This document shows, piece by piece, positions 34,061 through 42,795 of a stretch of DNA of 64,000 nucleotides (within the stretch, counting starts at the first letter, position 1; every line of letters begins with the position of its first letter). Origin of the DNA: Ewingella sp963519305 (lineage in GTDB: Bacteria; Pseudomonadota; Gammaproteobacteria; Enterobacterales; Enterobacteriaceae); contig CAUQMS010000014.1 of assembly GCA_963519305.1 (NCBI GenBank), positions 1 to 64,000 of the forward strand, in the 5' to 3' direction. The notes beneath the pieces were generated by a model. That model was not told the DNA's origin. It saw nothing but the letters and a program-made list of their open reading frames with translations, and searched no databases. The position numbers were made by a program, and so were the translations under genes.

Positions 34061-34546
34061 ATGAAAAAATGTTATATTTTTGTACTTGGCTTGTTTTTTG
34101 TTTGTGGTCAGGTAGCACATGCTGAGCAAGTCGGATCGGTCGATACCGTGTTCAAACTTTTCGGACCAGACCACAAAATTGTGGTAGAAGCCTTTGATGA
34201 TCCAGACATTAAAAATGTAACCTGTTATATCAGCCGTGCTAAAACCGGTGGAATAAAAGGTGGACTGGGTCTGGCGGAAGATACCTCCGATGCTGCCATC
34301 TCCTGCCAGCAGGTGGGGCCCATCGAACTAAGCGATAAAATAAAACAAGGGAAGGACAAAGGGACGGTCGTTTTCCAGAAAAGAACCTCGCTGGTGTTTA
34401 AGAAGTTGCAGGTAGTCCGTTTCTTTGATGAAAAGCGTAATGCGCTGATCTACCTTAGCTACTCGGATAAGGTCGTGGACGGATCGCCGAAGAACGCGTT
34501 GAGCGCCGTGCCTATTATTCCGTGGGGTCACCCTGAACCTCAGTAA
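34061..34546 (+). CDS. creA: CreA family periplasmic protein
   Basis: The 161-residue precursor has a signal peptide ending AHA at about residue 20, then a domain close to E. coli CreA (GPDHKIVVEAFDDPD, CYISRAKTGGIKGGLGLAED). Function is unknown. The ATG at 34061 follows GGAG and gives the E. coli length; 23 more in-frame codons upstream are not conserved. In E. coli creBCD follow; here a terminator and arcA come next, so creA stands alone. Confidence 0.94.
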   Translation: MKKCYIFVLGLFFVCGQVAHAEQVGSVDTVFKLFGPDHKIVVEAFDDPDIKNVTCYISRAKTGGIKGGLGLAEDTSDAAISCQQVGPIELSDKIKQGKDKGTVVFQKRTSLVFKKLQVVRFFDEKRNALIYLSYSDKVVDGSPKNALSAVPIIPWGHPEPQ

Positions 34547-34574
34547 GCGAAGAGGTCCGGCAGACAGAAATAAC

Positions 34575-34603
34575 AAAGGCCAGCAGATGCTGGCCTTTTC
34601 GTG
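34575..34603. terminator. Bidirectional terminator creA/arcA
   Basis: An AAAGGCCAGC/GCTGGCCTTT stem with a small AGAT loop is followed by TTTTCGTG on the plus side and TTTGTTATTT on the minus side. Confidence 0.82.
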
Positions 34604-34654
34604 TCTATTCATTCCTGAAAAAAGTTATTGCAGAAAGATTGGCAACCTTGCTGC

Positions 34655-35371
34655 TTACTCTTCTAAGTCACCACAGAAACGGTAGCCTTCACCATGAATG
34701 GTGGCGATGATTTCAGGCGTATCTAGTGTGGCTTCAAAATGCTTACGGATGCGGCGGATGGTCACGTCCACAGTGCGGTCATGTGGTTTGAGCTCACGGC
34801 CGGTCATCTTCTTGAGCAAATCACCGCGGGTCTGGATCTTGCCCGGATTTTCACAGAAGTGCAGCATGGCGCGGAATTCACTGCGCGGTAACTTGTACTG
34901 CTCGCCGGTAGGGCTCACCAGCGAACGGCTATTAATGTCCAGTTCCCAACCGTTGAATTTGTAGCATTCAACCAGGCGGCGTTCTTCGCCGGTGGTGCCC
35001 AGATTCATCGTACGGGATAACAGGTTGCGTGCACGGATAGTCAGTTCACGCGGGTTGAAAGGCTTGGTGATGTAATCATCTGCACCAATTTCCAGACCCA
35101 GAATTTTGTCGACTTCGTTGTCGCGACCGGTCAGGAACATCAGGGCAACGCTGGCTTGTTCACGTAACTCACGCGCAAGCAGCAGGCCATTTTTGCCTGG
35201 CAGGTTGATGTCCATGATCACCAGATTAATGTCATTTTCGGACAGAATCTGGTGCATTTCAGCGCCATCATTAGCTTCATGTACCATGTAGCCTTCTGCT
35301 TCGAAAATGCTTTTTAACGTATTACGTGTCACTAACTCGTCTTCGACGATCAGAATGTGAGGAGTCTGCAT
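34655..35371 (-). CDS. arcA: Aerobic respiration response regulator ArcA
   Basis: ArcA, phosphorylated by ArcB under low oxygen, represses respiratory and TCA genes. The 238-residue OmpR-family protein equals E. coli ArcA, with acceptor D54 (MDINLPG), pocket residues E10 and D11, and K of KPFNPREL, followed by a winged-helix DNA-binding domain ending in VTIRRIRKHFE and GEGYRFCGDL. AGGTAG precedes the ATG. It is transcribed from the long gap to its right. Confidence 0.98.
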   Translation of the reverse strand: MQTPHILIVEDELVTRNTLKSIFEAEGYMVHEANDGAEMHQILSENDINLVIMDINLPGKNGLLLARELREQASVALMFLTGRDNEVDKILGLEIGADDYITKPFNPRELTIRARNLLSRTMNLGTTGEERRLVECYKFNGWELDINSRSLVSPTGEQYKLPRSEFRAMLHFCENPGKIQTRGDLLKKMTGRELKPHDRTVDVTIRRIRKHFEATLDTPEIIATIHGEGYRFCGDLEE

Positions 35372-36038
35372 GTTTGCTACCTAAGATTGCCAACAAATTG
35401 AAAATAGGAGTACAGAAGTCCTTGTTATCCCGATGAATCTTGACAGCCGAGAGGCTATCTCACTCGTTACATGACTAAAGTACGTAAATGCGTTACTGAT
35501 GCGCTTTCTTTCAACGCCGACGTTGTCGCCAGCTAGGTAAGGAAGTCCACTTTTTGTCTTCCAAAAGGGGCATCGAATCGGCGCTAATACTAACCCTATT
35601 AACAGCAATATAACAGCGAGTGCCGATATTACCACTCAACAAAACTACGCTTTGTTGACATATATCAAATTCAATTGTAGCACGGTAACAGTTTAGTGAA
35701 AAACACTTATAAGAATGCACGGTTAAGTCACATTTCATGCATTTTTGAACACGATTCAGCAGGTTAGAGTAAATTGCTTTCCTATTAATGGAATTAGGGT
35801 AAACCATCTATAATATCAATATGATTAATAAGGTTTAATTGTTGTTTATTCGTTGCCCCGCTTAGTTTGGCCTCATTTATGCCTGTTAACCCTTTTTTCC
35901 TATAAACTACCGCAAAGGATTATCGAAACTGTTAAGTTTATGTGAATTAACGAGCGTCTCTTCAATGCATTTTTGCAATTTAGAAATCTCATTTAGAATC
36001 AACGAAAGTTAATGTTCTGACATATTCAAAGAGGGTTC
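35372..36038. other. 667-bp gap between arcA and lasT
   Basis: This AT-rich gap carries the arcA promoters (leftward), the disrupted yjjY frame at 35471-35613, and the lasT promoter (rightward). Beyond yjjY I see no gene. Confidence 0.5.
35471..35613 (+). pseudogene. yjjY: yjjY-like small gene with -1 frame disruption
   Basis: Codons from ATG 35471 read MTKVRKCVTDALSFN.., matching the start of E. coli YjjY, but stop at TAG 35534. One base back, from CTA 35533, the frame runs to TAA 35613 and ends ILTLLTAI, like the E. coli YjjY C-terminus (ILTILTAT). Joined, the two frames give about 47 residues against 46 in E. coli. It may be a pseudogene, a sequence error, or a conserved arcA leader where the frame never mattered. 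The position between arcA and lasT is the E. coli one. Confidence 0.55.
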
Positions 36039-36725
36039 ATGCAACTTCATATTATTTTGGTTTCTCCGGCGCGGCCTGAAAATGTCGGTGCTGCTGCGCG
36101 GGCAATGAAAACCATGGGATTTGCATCATTACGCATCGTAGACAGCCAGGCTCACAAGCAGCCCGAAGCGGGCTGGGTTGCGCATGGTTCCAATGAAATC
36201 CTGCAAAATGCGCTTCATTTCAACACGCTGGAAGAGGCATTAGCGGATATTGACTTCACGGTGGCCACCACTGCCCGCAGCCGGGCGCGTTTTCACTACT
36301 ACTGCACGCCGGCGGAACTGCTCGGGCAACTGGAAGAGAAGCGCACGTGGGTCAATAACGCTGCGCTGGTGTTTGGCCGTGAAGATTCCGGACTGACCAA
36401 TGAAGAGTTGGCGCTGGCGGATATTCTTACCGGTGTGCCTATGGCGGCGGATTATCCTTCGCTCAACCTTGGGCAGGCAGTCATGGTGTTCTGTTACCAG
36501 CTTGCCTCGTTGAATCAGGTTGTCGCCGAAGTGCCGGTGTACGCAGAGGCCGGGCAACTCGCCGCACTTCGTTCGCGTATTGACCGTTTATTAGTCGCTG
36601 TAGAGGCCGGGGATGACCAAAAACTAAGCGACTGGCTGCATCAGAGACTGGGGGTTTTACAGCAGCGAGATGCAGCAATGCTGCACACATTACTGCATGA
36701 TATCGAAAAAAAGCTGGCAAAGTGA
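36039..36725 (+). CDS. lasT: TrmH-family RNA methyltransferase LasT/YjtD
   Basis: The 228-residue SPOUT protein equals E. coli YjtD in length. It shows the N-terminal VSPARPENVGAAARAMKTMG, motif II VFGREDSGLTNEEL and motif III YPSLNLGQAVMV, which form the SAM-binding knot. Family members methylate tRNA ribose (TrmJ is the closest characterised relative); the substrate of this paralogue is not certain. It lies between arcA and the thr operon, as in E. coli. Confidence 0.95.
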   Translation: MQLHIILVSPARPENVGAAARAMKTMGFASLRIVDSQAHKQPEAGWVAHGSNEILQNALHFNTLEEALADIDFTVATTARSRARFHYYCTPAELLGQLEEKRTWVNNAALVFGREDSGLTNEELALADILTGVPMAADYPSLNLGQAVMVFCYQLASLNQVVAEVPVYAEAGQLAALRSRIDRLLVAVEAGDDQKLSDWLHQRLGVLQQRDAAMLHTLLHDIEKKLAK

Positions 36726-36866
36726 TCTGAGGTGTTCGTTTGATGGCGTGGTCGTATGTTCTGTCATGGACGTATTTTTCTGATTATTTCACTGGATTTA
36801 TCCATTAATGGAGAGAATAACCTGCTTTCCACTTCGTCTGACTCACCACGCGAAAACAGAAAAAAA

Positions 36867-36895
36867 TTGACTTGTCCTGCCTGATGCTTTAGCTA
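36867..36895 (+). promoter_or_regulatory. thr operon promoter
   Basis: TTGACT (36867-36872), 17 bp, TAGCTA (36890-36895). E. coli thr has TTGACT-N17-TAACCA at the corresponding place. Confidence 0.75.
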
Positions 36896-36941
36896 ATAGG
36901 GTCAGACAGCGTAAAAAACACAACAACAGACAGAAGATAAA

Positions 36942-37010
36942 ATGCGAATCATCAGCCTGAATACAACAATTATTACCACCACCGAAACCACAGGTTACGG
37001 GGCGGGCTGA
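36942..37010 (+). CDS. thrL: thr operon leader peptide
   Basis: This 22-residue frame starts MRIISLNTTIITTTE and ends GAG. It has seven threonine and four isoleucine codons, the amino acids whose tRNAs set attenuation of thrABC. E. coli ThrL is 21 residues with the same bias and the same GAG end. It is followed by the attenuator hairpin. Confidence 0.96.
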   Translation: MRIISLNTTIITTTETTGYGAG

Positions 37011-37028
37011 CGCGTACAGGAAAAACAG

Positions 37029-37065
37029 AAAAAGCCCGCACCTAACCAGTGCGGGCTTTTTTTTT
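37029..37065 (+). terminator. thr attenuator
   Basis: An 11-bp GC-rich stem AAAGCCCGCAC/GTGCGGGCTTT with a 7-nt loop is followed by a long T run, between thrL and thrA. Ribosome stalling at Thr or Ile codons of thrL would prevent its formation. Confidence 0.93.
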
Positions 37066-37120
37066 ACCGACTTTCTACAGAATTTCCATTTACGAAAAAA
37101 GCTTTAGGAGAGCAACAGAA

Positions 37121-39580
37121 ATGCGAGTGTTGAAATTTGGCGGCACCTCAGTAGCGAATGCGGAACGCTTTATGCGCGTCGCGGAGATCATGGAAAGCAA
37201 TGCACGTCAGGGACAGGTTGCCACGGTGTTATCCGCGCCTGCCAAAATTACCAACCACTTGGTCGCGATGATTGAACGCACGGTTGCCGGTCAGGAAATC
37301 CAGCCAATCCTGAATGATGCGGAGCGCATTTTCTCCGAGCTGCTGGCGGGTCTCGCTCTGGCGCAGCCGGGCTTTAACTTGCCGAAAGTGAAAGCCTTTG
37401 TTGAGCAAGAATTTGCTCAGCTTAAACAACTGCTGCACGGTATCAACCTGTTGGGGCAGTGCCCGGACAGCGTGAATGCCTCCATTATCTGTCGCGGGGA
37501 GAAACTCTCCATCGCGATAATGGAAGCGTTGTTTGTGGCGAAAGGTTTTGGTGTCAGTGTGATTAATCCGGTAGAAAAACTGCTGGCACAGGGCAGCTAT
37601 CTGGAATCCACTGTGGATATCAACGAATCCACGCTGCGTATCTCCGCCAGCGGGATCCCGGCAGATCACATCGTGCTGATGGCCGGTTTCACCGCGGGCA
37701 ATGACAAAGGCGAATTAGTGGTGCTGGGACGTAATGGTTCCGACTACTCTGCTGCCGTACTGGCCGCCTGTCTGCGGGCTGACTGTTGTGAAATCTGGAC
37801 CGACGTCGATGGGGTTTATACCTGTGACCCACGCACTGTGCCGGATGCCCGTCTGCTGAAATCTATGTCTTATCAGGAAGCGATGGAGCTTTCGTACTTC
37901 GGCGCTAAAGTTCTGCACCCGCGTACTATCCTGCCAATCGCCCAGTTCCAGATCCCTTGTCTGATTAAAAACACCACCAATCCGCAGGCTCCCGGTACGC
38001 TGATCGGCAGTGAAAGTCTTGGCGATAATACGCCGGTCAAAGGCATCACTAACCTCAATAACATGGCGATGATTAACGTCTCCGGTCCTGGCATGAAAGG
38101 CATGGTGGGCATGGCGGCCCGCGTTTTCGCGGTCATGTCCCGCTCAGGCATCTCGGTTGTCCTCATCACCCAGTCCTCCTCCGAATACAGCATCAGTTTC
38201 TGTGTACCTCAGGGCGAACTGGCGCGTGCACGTAAAGCGCTGGAAGATGAATTTTATCTTGAGCTGAAAGATGGCCTGCTGGAGCCGCTGGACGTGATGG
38301 AAAAATTGGCTGTCATTTCAGTAGTTGGTGACGGTATGCGCACGCTGCGCGGTATCTCGGCCAAGTTCTTCTCTGCGCTGGCCGGCGCAAATATCAATAT
38401 TGTGGCGATTGCACAGGGTTCTTCCGAGCGATCTATTTCTGTCGTGGTTAATAATGACGACGCCACCACCGGCGTGCGCGTCAGCCACCAGATGCTTTTC
38501 AATACCGATCAGGTGATCGAAGTGTTCCTGATTGGTGTCGGCGGAGTGGGCGGTGCATTAATCGATCAGGTTCAGCGCCAGCAGGCGTGGCTGAAAGCCA
38601 AGCATATTGATCTGCGCGTCTGCGGCATTGCCAACTCCCGCGCGATGCTGACCAATGTGCACGGTATTTCATTGGAAAACTGGCGCGAAGAGCTGGGCGC
38701 AGCCAAAGAACCATTTAATCTGGGACGCCTGATCCGTCTGGTGAAGGAGTATCACCTGCTGAACCCGGTGATTGTGGACTGTACCTCGAGTCAGGAAGTG
38801 GCCGATCAGTATGCTGATTTCCTGGCAGACGGATTCCACGTTGTGACGCCGAATAAGAAAGCCAACACCTCCTCCATGAATTATTACTACCAGCTGCGTA
38901 AAGCGGCGGAAGGGTCGCGTCGTAAGTTCCTCTATGACACCAACGTGGGCGCGGGTCTGCCGGTGATCGAAAACTTGCAAAACCTGCTAAATGCCGGTGA
39001 TGAACTGGTGCGTTTCTCCGGTATTCTGTCCGGTTCGCTGTCCTACATTTTCGGCAAGCTGGACGAAGGTATGTCGCTGTCAGAGGCCACGTTACAGGCG
39101 CGTGATATGGGCTACACCGAGCCGGACCCGCGTGATGATCTCTCAGGCATGGACGTGGCGCGTAAGCTATTGATCCTCGCGCGTGAAGCCGGATACAAAC
39201 TTGAGCTTTCTGACATTGAAGTGGAGTCGGTTCTGCCGGTATCCTTCAATTCCGAGGGCAGCGTGAGCGATTTTGTGGCGCGCTTGCCGCAAATTGATAC
39301 TGATTTCTCCCGTCGCGTGGCGGATGCCACTGCGCAGGGCAAAGTATTACGTTATGTTGGCGCTATCGAAGAGGGGCGCTGTACGGTGAAAATTGACGCC
39401 GTTGACGGCAACGATCCGCTTTATAAAGTGAAAAATGGTGAGAATGCGCTGGCGTTTTACAGCCGCTATTATCAGCCTCTGCCTATGGTTTTACGCGGCT
39501 ATGGCGCGGGTAACGATGTTACCGCCGCCGGCGTTTTTGCCGATCTCTTGCGCACGCTGTCATGGAAGTTAGGAGTTTAA
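37121..39580 (+). CDS. thrA: Bifunctional aspartokinase I / homoserine dehydrogenase I
   Basis: ThrA catalyses the first and third steps from aspartate to threonine, both feedback-inhibited by threonine. The 819-residue protein (820 in E. coli) has the N-terminal kinase (VLKFGGTSVANAERF, NGSDYSAAVLA), two ACT domains (about 315-460) and a C-terminal dehydrogenase with Rossmann GVGGVGGAL and DPRDDLSGMDVARK. The ATG at 37121 after TAGGAGAG fits E. coli. Confidence 0.98.
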   Translation: MRVLKFGGTSVANAERFMRVAEIMESNARQGQVATVLSAPAKITNHLVAMIERTVAGQEIQPILNDAERIFSELLAGLALAQPGFNLPKVKAFVEQEFAQLKQLLHGINLLGQCPDSVNASIICRGEKLSIAIMEALFVAKGFGVSVINPVEKLLAQGSYLESTVDINESTLRISASGIPADHIVLMAGFTAGNDKGELVVLGRNGSDYSAAVLAACLRADCCEIWTDVDGVYTCDPRTVPDARLLKSMSYQEAMELSYFGAKVLHPRTILPIAQFQIPCLIKNTTNPQAPGTLIGSESLGDNTPVKGITNLNNMAMINVSGPGMKGMVGMAARVFAVMSRSGISVVLITQSSSEYSISFCVPQGELARARKALEDEFYLELKDGLLEPLDVMEKLAVISVVGDGMRTLRGISAKFFSALAGANINIVAIAQGSSERSISVVVNNDDATTGVRVSHQMLFNTDQVIEVFLIGVGGVGGALIDQVQRQQAWLKAKHIDLRVCGIANSRAMLTNVHGISLENWREELGAAKEPFNLGRLIRLVKEYHLLNPVIVDCTSSQEVADQYADFLADGFHVVTPNKKANTSSMNYYYQLRKAAEGSRRKFLYDTNVGAGLPVIENLQNLLNAGDELVRFSGILSGSLSYIFGKLDEGMSLSEATLQARDMGYTEPDPRDDLSGMDVARKLLILAREAGYKLELSDIEVESVLPVSFNSEGSVSDFVARLPQIDTDFSRRVADATAQGKVLRYVGAIEEGRCTVKIDAVDGNDPLYKVKNGENALAFYSRYYQPLPMVLRGYGAGNDVTAAGVFADLLRTLSWKLGV

Positions 39581-39581
39581 T

Positions 39582-40511
39582 ATGGTTAAGGTGTATGCCC
39601 CTGCCTCGATTGGCAACGTCAGCGTAGGTTTTGACGTACTGGGCGCCGCAGTTTCGCCAGTTGACGGTTCACTGCTGGGTGATTGCGTCAGCGTAGAAGC
39701 CGCGACAGAGTTCAGCCTGAAAAGCGAAGGGCGTTTCGTATCCAAGCTGCCGGATCGCATGGAAGACAACATTGTTTACCAGTGCTGGCAGCGTTTCTGT
39801 CAGGAGATCGGTAAAGAAGTGCCGGTCGCCATGACGCTGGAAAAAAATATGCCGATTGGCTCCGGGCTGGGCTCCAGCGCATGTTCCGTCGTAGCCGGTC
39901 TGATGGCGATGAATGAATTTTGCGGTAACCCACTGGACGAAAATACCATGTTGGCGCTGATGGGCGAGCTGGAAGGGCGTATTTCTGGCAGCATCCATTT
40001 TGATAACGTCGCTCCCTGCTATCTCGGCGGCATTCAGCTGATGCTCGAAGAGCTGGATATTATCAGTCAGAACGTCCCAAGCTTTGATAACTGGCTGTGG
40101 GTGATGGCGTATCCGGGCATCAAAGTCTCGACGGCGGAGGCCCGCGCAATTTTGCCCGCGCAGTATCGCCGACAGGATTGCATCAGCCACGGGCGTTATC
40201 TGGCCGGCTTCATTCACGCCTGTCATACGCAACAGCCCGCACTTGCCGCTAAACTGATGAAAGATGTTATCGCCGAACCATACCGCACCCGCCTGTTACC
40301 GGGCTTTGCGCAAGCCCGCAGCGCTGCCGAAGAGATTGGTGCGTTGGCCTGTGGTATTTCCGGCTCCGGCCCGACGTTGTTTGCCGTGTGCAACGATAGC
40401 GAGACCGCCAAACGTATGGCCGATTGGTTGCAGAATCACTATCTGCAAAATGATGAAGGCTTTGTTCATATTTGTCGTCTGGATACCGCAGGCGCGAGAC
40501 TATTGGGATAA
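39582..40511 (+). CDS. thrB: Homoserine kinase
   Basis: ThrB phosphorylates L-homoserine with ATP. The 309-residue GHMP-family kinase has the N-terminal KVYAPASIGNVSVGFDVLG, ATP-binding PIGSGLGSSACS and the C-terminal CGISGSGPTLFA. It begins 1 nt after the thrA stop, with TAGGAG inside the end of thrA, and is coupled to thrC. Confidence 0.98.
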   Translation: MVKVYAPASIGNVSVGFDVLGAAVSPVDGSLLGDCVSVEAATEFSLKSEGRFVSKLPDRMEDNIVYQCWQRFCQEIGKEVPVAMTLEKNMPIGSGLGSSACSVVAGLMAMNEFCGNPLDENTMLALMGELEGRISGSIHFDNVAPCYLGGIQLMLEELDIISQNVPSFDNWLWVMAYPGIKVSTAEARAILPAQYRRQDCISHGRYLAGFIHACHTQQPALAAKLMKDVIAEPYRTRLLPGFAQARSAAEEIGALACGISGSGPTLFAVCNDSETAKRMADWLQNHYLQNDEGFVHICRLDTAGARLLG

Positions 40512-40514
40512 ATG

Positions 40515-41804
40515 ATGAAACTGTACAACCTGAAGGATCATAACGAACAGGTCAGCTTTGCTCAGGCCGTAAAGCAGGGTTTAGGCAAACAGCAGGGGCT
40601 GTTCTTTCCGCTAGAATTACCTGAGTTTGCACTGAGTGACATCGACAGTTTACTGGAGCAGGATTTTGTTACCCGCAGCAGCCGCATTCTCTCTGCGTTT
40701 ATCGGCGACGAAATCCCTGAAGACGAGCTGTATCAGCGGGTGAAAAACGCCTTTGCGTTCCCGGCTCCCGTCGCGAAAGTGGAAGAGGACATTGCCTGCC
40801 TGGAGCTGTTCCACGGCCCGACGCTGGCGTTCAAGGATTTTGGCGGCCGCTTTATGGCGCAGGTTCTGACGCAGGTTTCAGGCGACCAGCCGGTGACTAT
40901 CCTGACCGCCACGTCCGGTGATACCGGTGCAGCCGTCGCACACGCCTTCCACGGAATGAAAAATGTGCGTGTGGTGATCCTCTATCCACGCGGCAAAATC
41001 AGCCCGTTGCAGGAAAAACTGTTCTGCACGCTGGGCGACAACATTCATACCCTCGCTATCGATGGTGATTTCGATCAGTGTCAGGCGCTAGTGAAGCAGG
41101 CATTTGATGATGAAGAACTTAAGCATGAGCTTAAGCTGAACTCGGCGAACTCCATCAATATCAGCCGCCTGCTGGCGCAGATCTGCTACTACTTCGAAGC
41201 GGTAGCGCAGCTACCACAGGAAGCGCGCAACCAGCTGGTCATCTCCGTGCCAAGCGGTAATTTTGGTGACCTGACCGCCGGTTTGCTGGCGAAATCCCTT
41301 GGCCTGCCGGTTAAGCGCTTCATCGCGGCAACCAACGCCAATGATACCGTGCCGCGTTATCTGGATAACGGCGAATGGGATCCGAAGAAAACCGTCGCTA
41401 CTTTGTCCAACGCCATGGACGTCAGCCAGCCGAACAACTGGCCGCGCGTCGAAGAGTTATATCGTCGTAAGACCTGGCAGCTGAAAGATCTGGGCTTTGG
41501 TGCCGTCAGTGATAAGACCACCGAAGATGCAATGCGCGAACTGGCAGATATCGGTTATATCTCTGAGCCACATGCCGCCATTGCTTACCGCGTGCTGCGT
41601 GACCAGTTAAAACCGGGCGAATTTGGCCTGTTCATCGGTACTGCGCATCCGGCGAAGTTTAAAGAGAGTGTCGAAGCGATTTTGGGTCAGGAACTCTCCC
41701 TGCCAAAAGAGCTGGCCGATCGCGCTGACCTGCCATTGCTGTCCCACAATCTGCCCGCTGATTTTAGCGAAATGCGTGCTTTCCTGATGGCATTGCCAAA
41801 ATAA
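40515..41804 (+). CDS. thrC: Threonine synthase
   Basis: ThrC converts O-phosphohomoserine to threonine with PLP. The 429-residue protein (428 in E. coli) has the PLP-lysine segment FHGPTLAFKDFGGRF, TATSGDTGAA and the phosphate-binding SVPSGNFGDL. Two ATG codons are in tandem at 40512 and 40515; the second gives the E. coli N-terminus (MKLYNL) and is better spaced (6 nt) from GGGA. It follows thrB directly and ends in a strong terminator. Confidence 0.97.
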   Translation: MKLYNLKDHNEQVSFAQAVKQGLGKQQGLFFPLELPEFALSDIDSLLEQDFVTRSSRILSAFIGDEIPEDELYQRVKNAFAFPAPVAKVEEDIACLELFHGPTLAFKDFGGRFMAQVLTQVSGDQPVTILTATSGDTGAAVAHAFHGMKNVRVVILYPRGKISPLQEKLFCTLGDNIHTLAIDGDFDQCQALVKQAFDDEELKHELKLNSANSINISRLLAQICYYFEAVAQLPQEARNQLVISVPSGNFGDLTAGLLAKSLGLPVKRFIAATNANDTVPRYLDNGEWDPKKTVATLSNAMDVSQPNNWPRVEELYRRKTWQLKDLGFGAVSDKTTEDAMRELADIGYISEPHAAIAYRVLRDQLKPGEFGLFIGTAHPAKFKESVEAILGQELSLPKELADRADLPLLSHNLPADFSEMRAFLMALPK

Positions 41805-41832
41805 AGCCTGGGTTGTAACGATTCAGAAAGAC

Positions 41833-41868
41833 AAAAGCCCCCGCGTTTAACGTCGGGGGCTTTTTTTA
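41833..41868 (+). terminator. Terminator of the thr operon
   Basis: An 11-bp stem AAAAGCCCCCG/CGGGGGCTTTT with a CGTTTAACGT loop is followed by a T run. Confidence 0.95.
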
Positions 41869-41884
41869 TGCCGGAAAAAAGTCT

Positions 41885-42658
41885 TTATTGCTCGGCGCGG
41901 GTAAATACCAGCTCGTTGCCCTGTGAGCGGGAAGCGTCATACGCATAACCTTCAAGGGTAAAATCCTGCAACTGGCTGGCTTTAGTCAGACGCTCTTTGA
42001 TGATGAAACGGCTCATCAGGCCGCGCGCTTTTTTCGCGTAGAAGCTGATGACTTTGTAGTTGCCGTTCTTCTGATCAAGGAACACCGGCTTGATGATTTC
42101 GCCGTCAAGCTTCGCCGGTTTAACTGCTTTGAAATATTCGTCAGAAGCCAGATTGATCAGCACCTTATCGCCCTGATCTTTAAGCAGCGCGTTAAGCTTC
42201 TCAGTCAGCAGGTCTCCCCAGAAGGCATACAGATTTGTGCCTTCGGAATTGGGCAGACGGATCCCCATTTCCAGCCGGTAAGGCATCATCAGATCCAGCG
42301 GGCGCAGCAGACCATACAGCCCGGAGAGCATCCGCAGATGGTTTTGCGCGAAGTCGAAATCCTCCGCGCTGAAATCTTCGGCCTGCAAACCCGTATACAC
42401 ATCGCCTTTAAAGGCCAGAATCGCCTGACGGGCATTGTCCGGGGAGAAATCCGGCTGCCAGTCATTGAAGCGCTCGGCATTAAGCAGGGCGAGTTTATCG
42501 CTGATGCCCATCAGACTGGAGATTTGTGCTGGTGTCAGCTTGCGGGCAATACGAATTAACTGGCTGGATTTATCCAGTAATTCGGGCTGGGTGAAGCGCT
42601 GGGTCGCCAACGGGCTTTCGTAATCCAGCGTTTTTGCAGGTGAAATAATGGTCAGCAT
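41885..42658 (-). CDS. yaaA: Peroxide stress protein YaaA
   Basis: YaaA lowers free iron and protects DNA during hydrogen peroxide stress; it also has a DNA-binding fold. The 257-residue protein (258 in E. coli) shows ISPAKTLDYESP, LAFKGDVYTGL, MLSGLYGLLRPLDL and INLASDEYFKAVK, the DUF328 signatures. The ATG at 42658 matches the E. coli start; a further 39 in-frame upstream codons are not conserved. It converges with thrC. Confidence 0.96.
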   Translation of the reverse strand: MLTIISPAKTLDYESPLATQRFTQPELLDKSSQLIRIARKLTPAQISSLMGISDKLALLNAERFNDWQPDFSPDNARQAILAFKGDVYTGLQAEDFSAEDFDFAQNHLRMLSGLYGLLRPLDLMMPYRLEMGIRLPNSEGTNLYAFWGDLLTEKLNALLKDQGDKVLINLASDEYFKAVKPAKLDGEIIKPVFLDQKNGNYKVISFYAKKARGLMSRFIIKERLTKASQLQDFTLEGYAYDASRSQGNELVFTRAEQ

Positions 42659-42795
42659 AGTCGAATCCGTATGGTCGGGTGTCGGTTCACTTTTAGCGGT
42701 GAGTAGGGGAGTACTGTAGCAAAAAAATGGCCTGCAACCGGGGGTAAAAGTTGCCATGGGGCGTCCGCCGGGCAAATTTCTACAATAGGTAAAAG

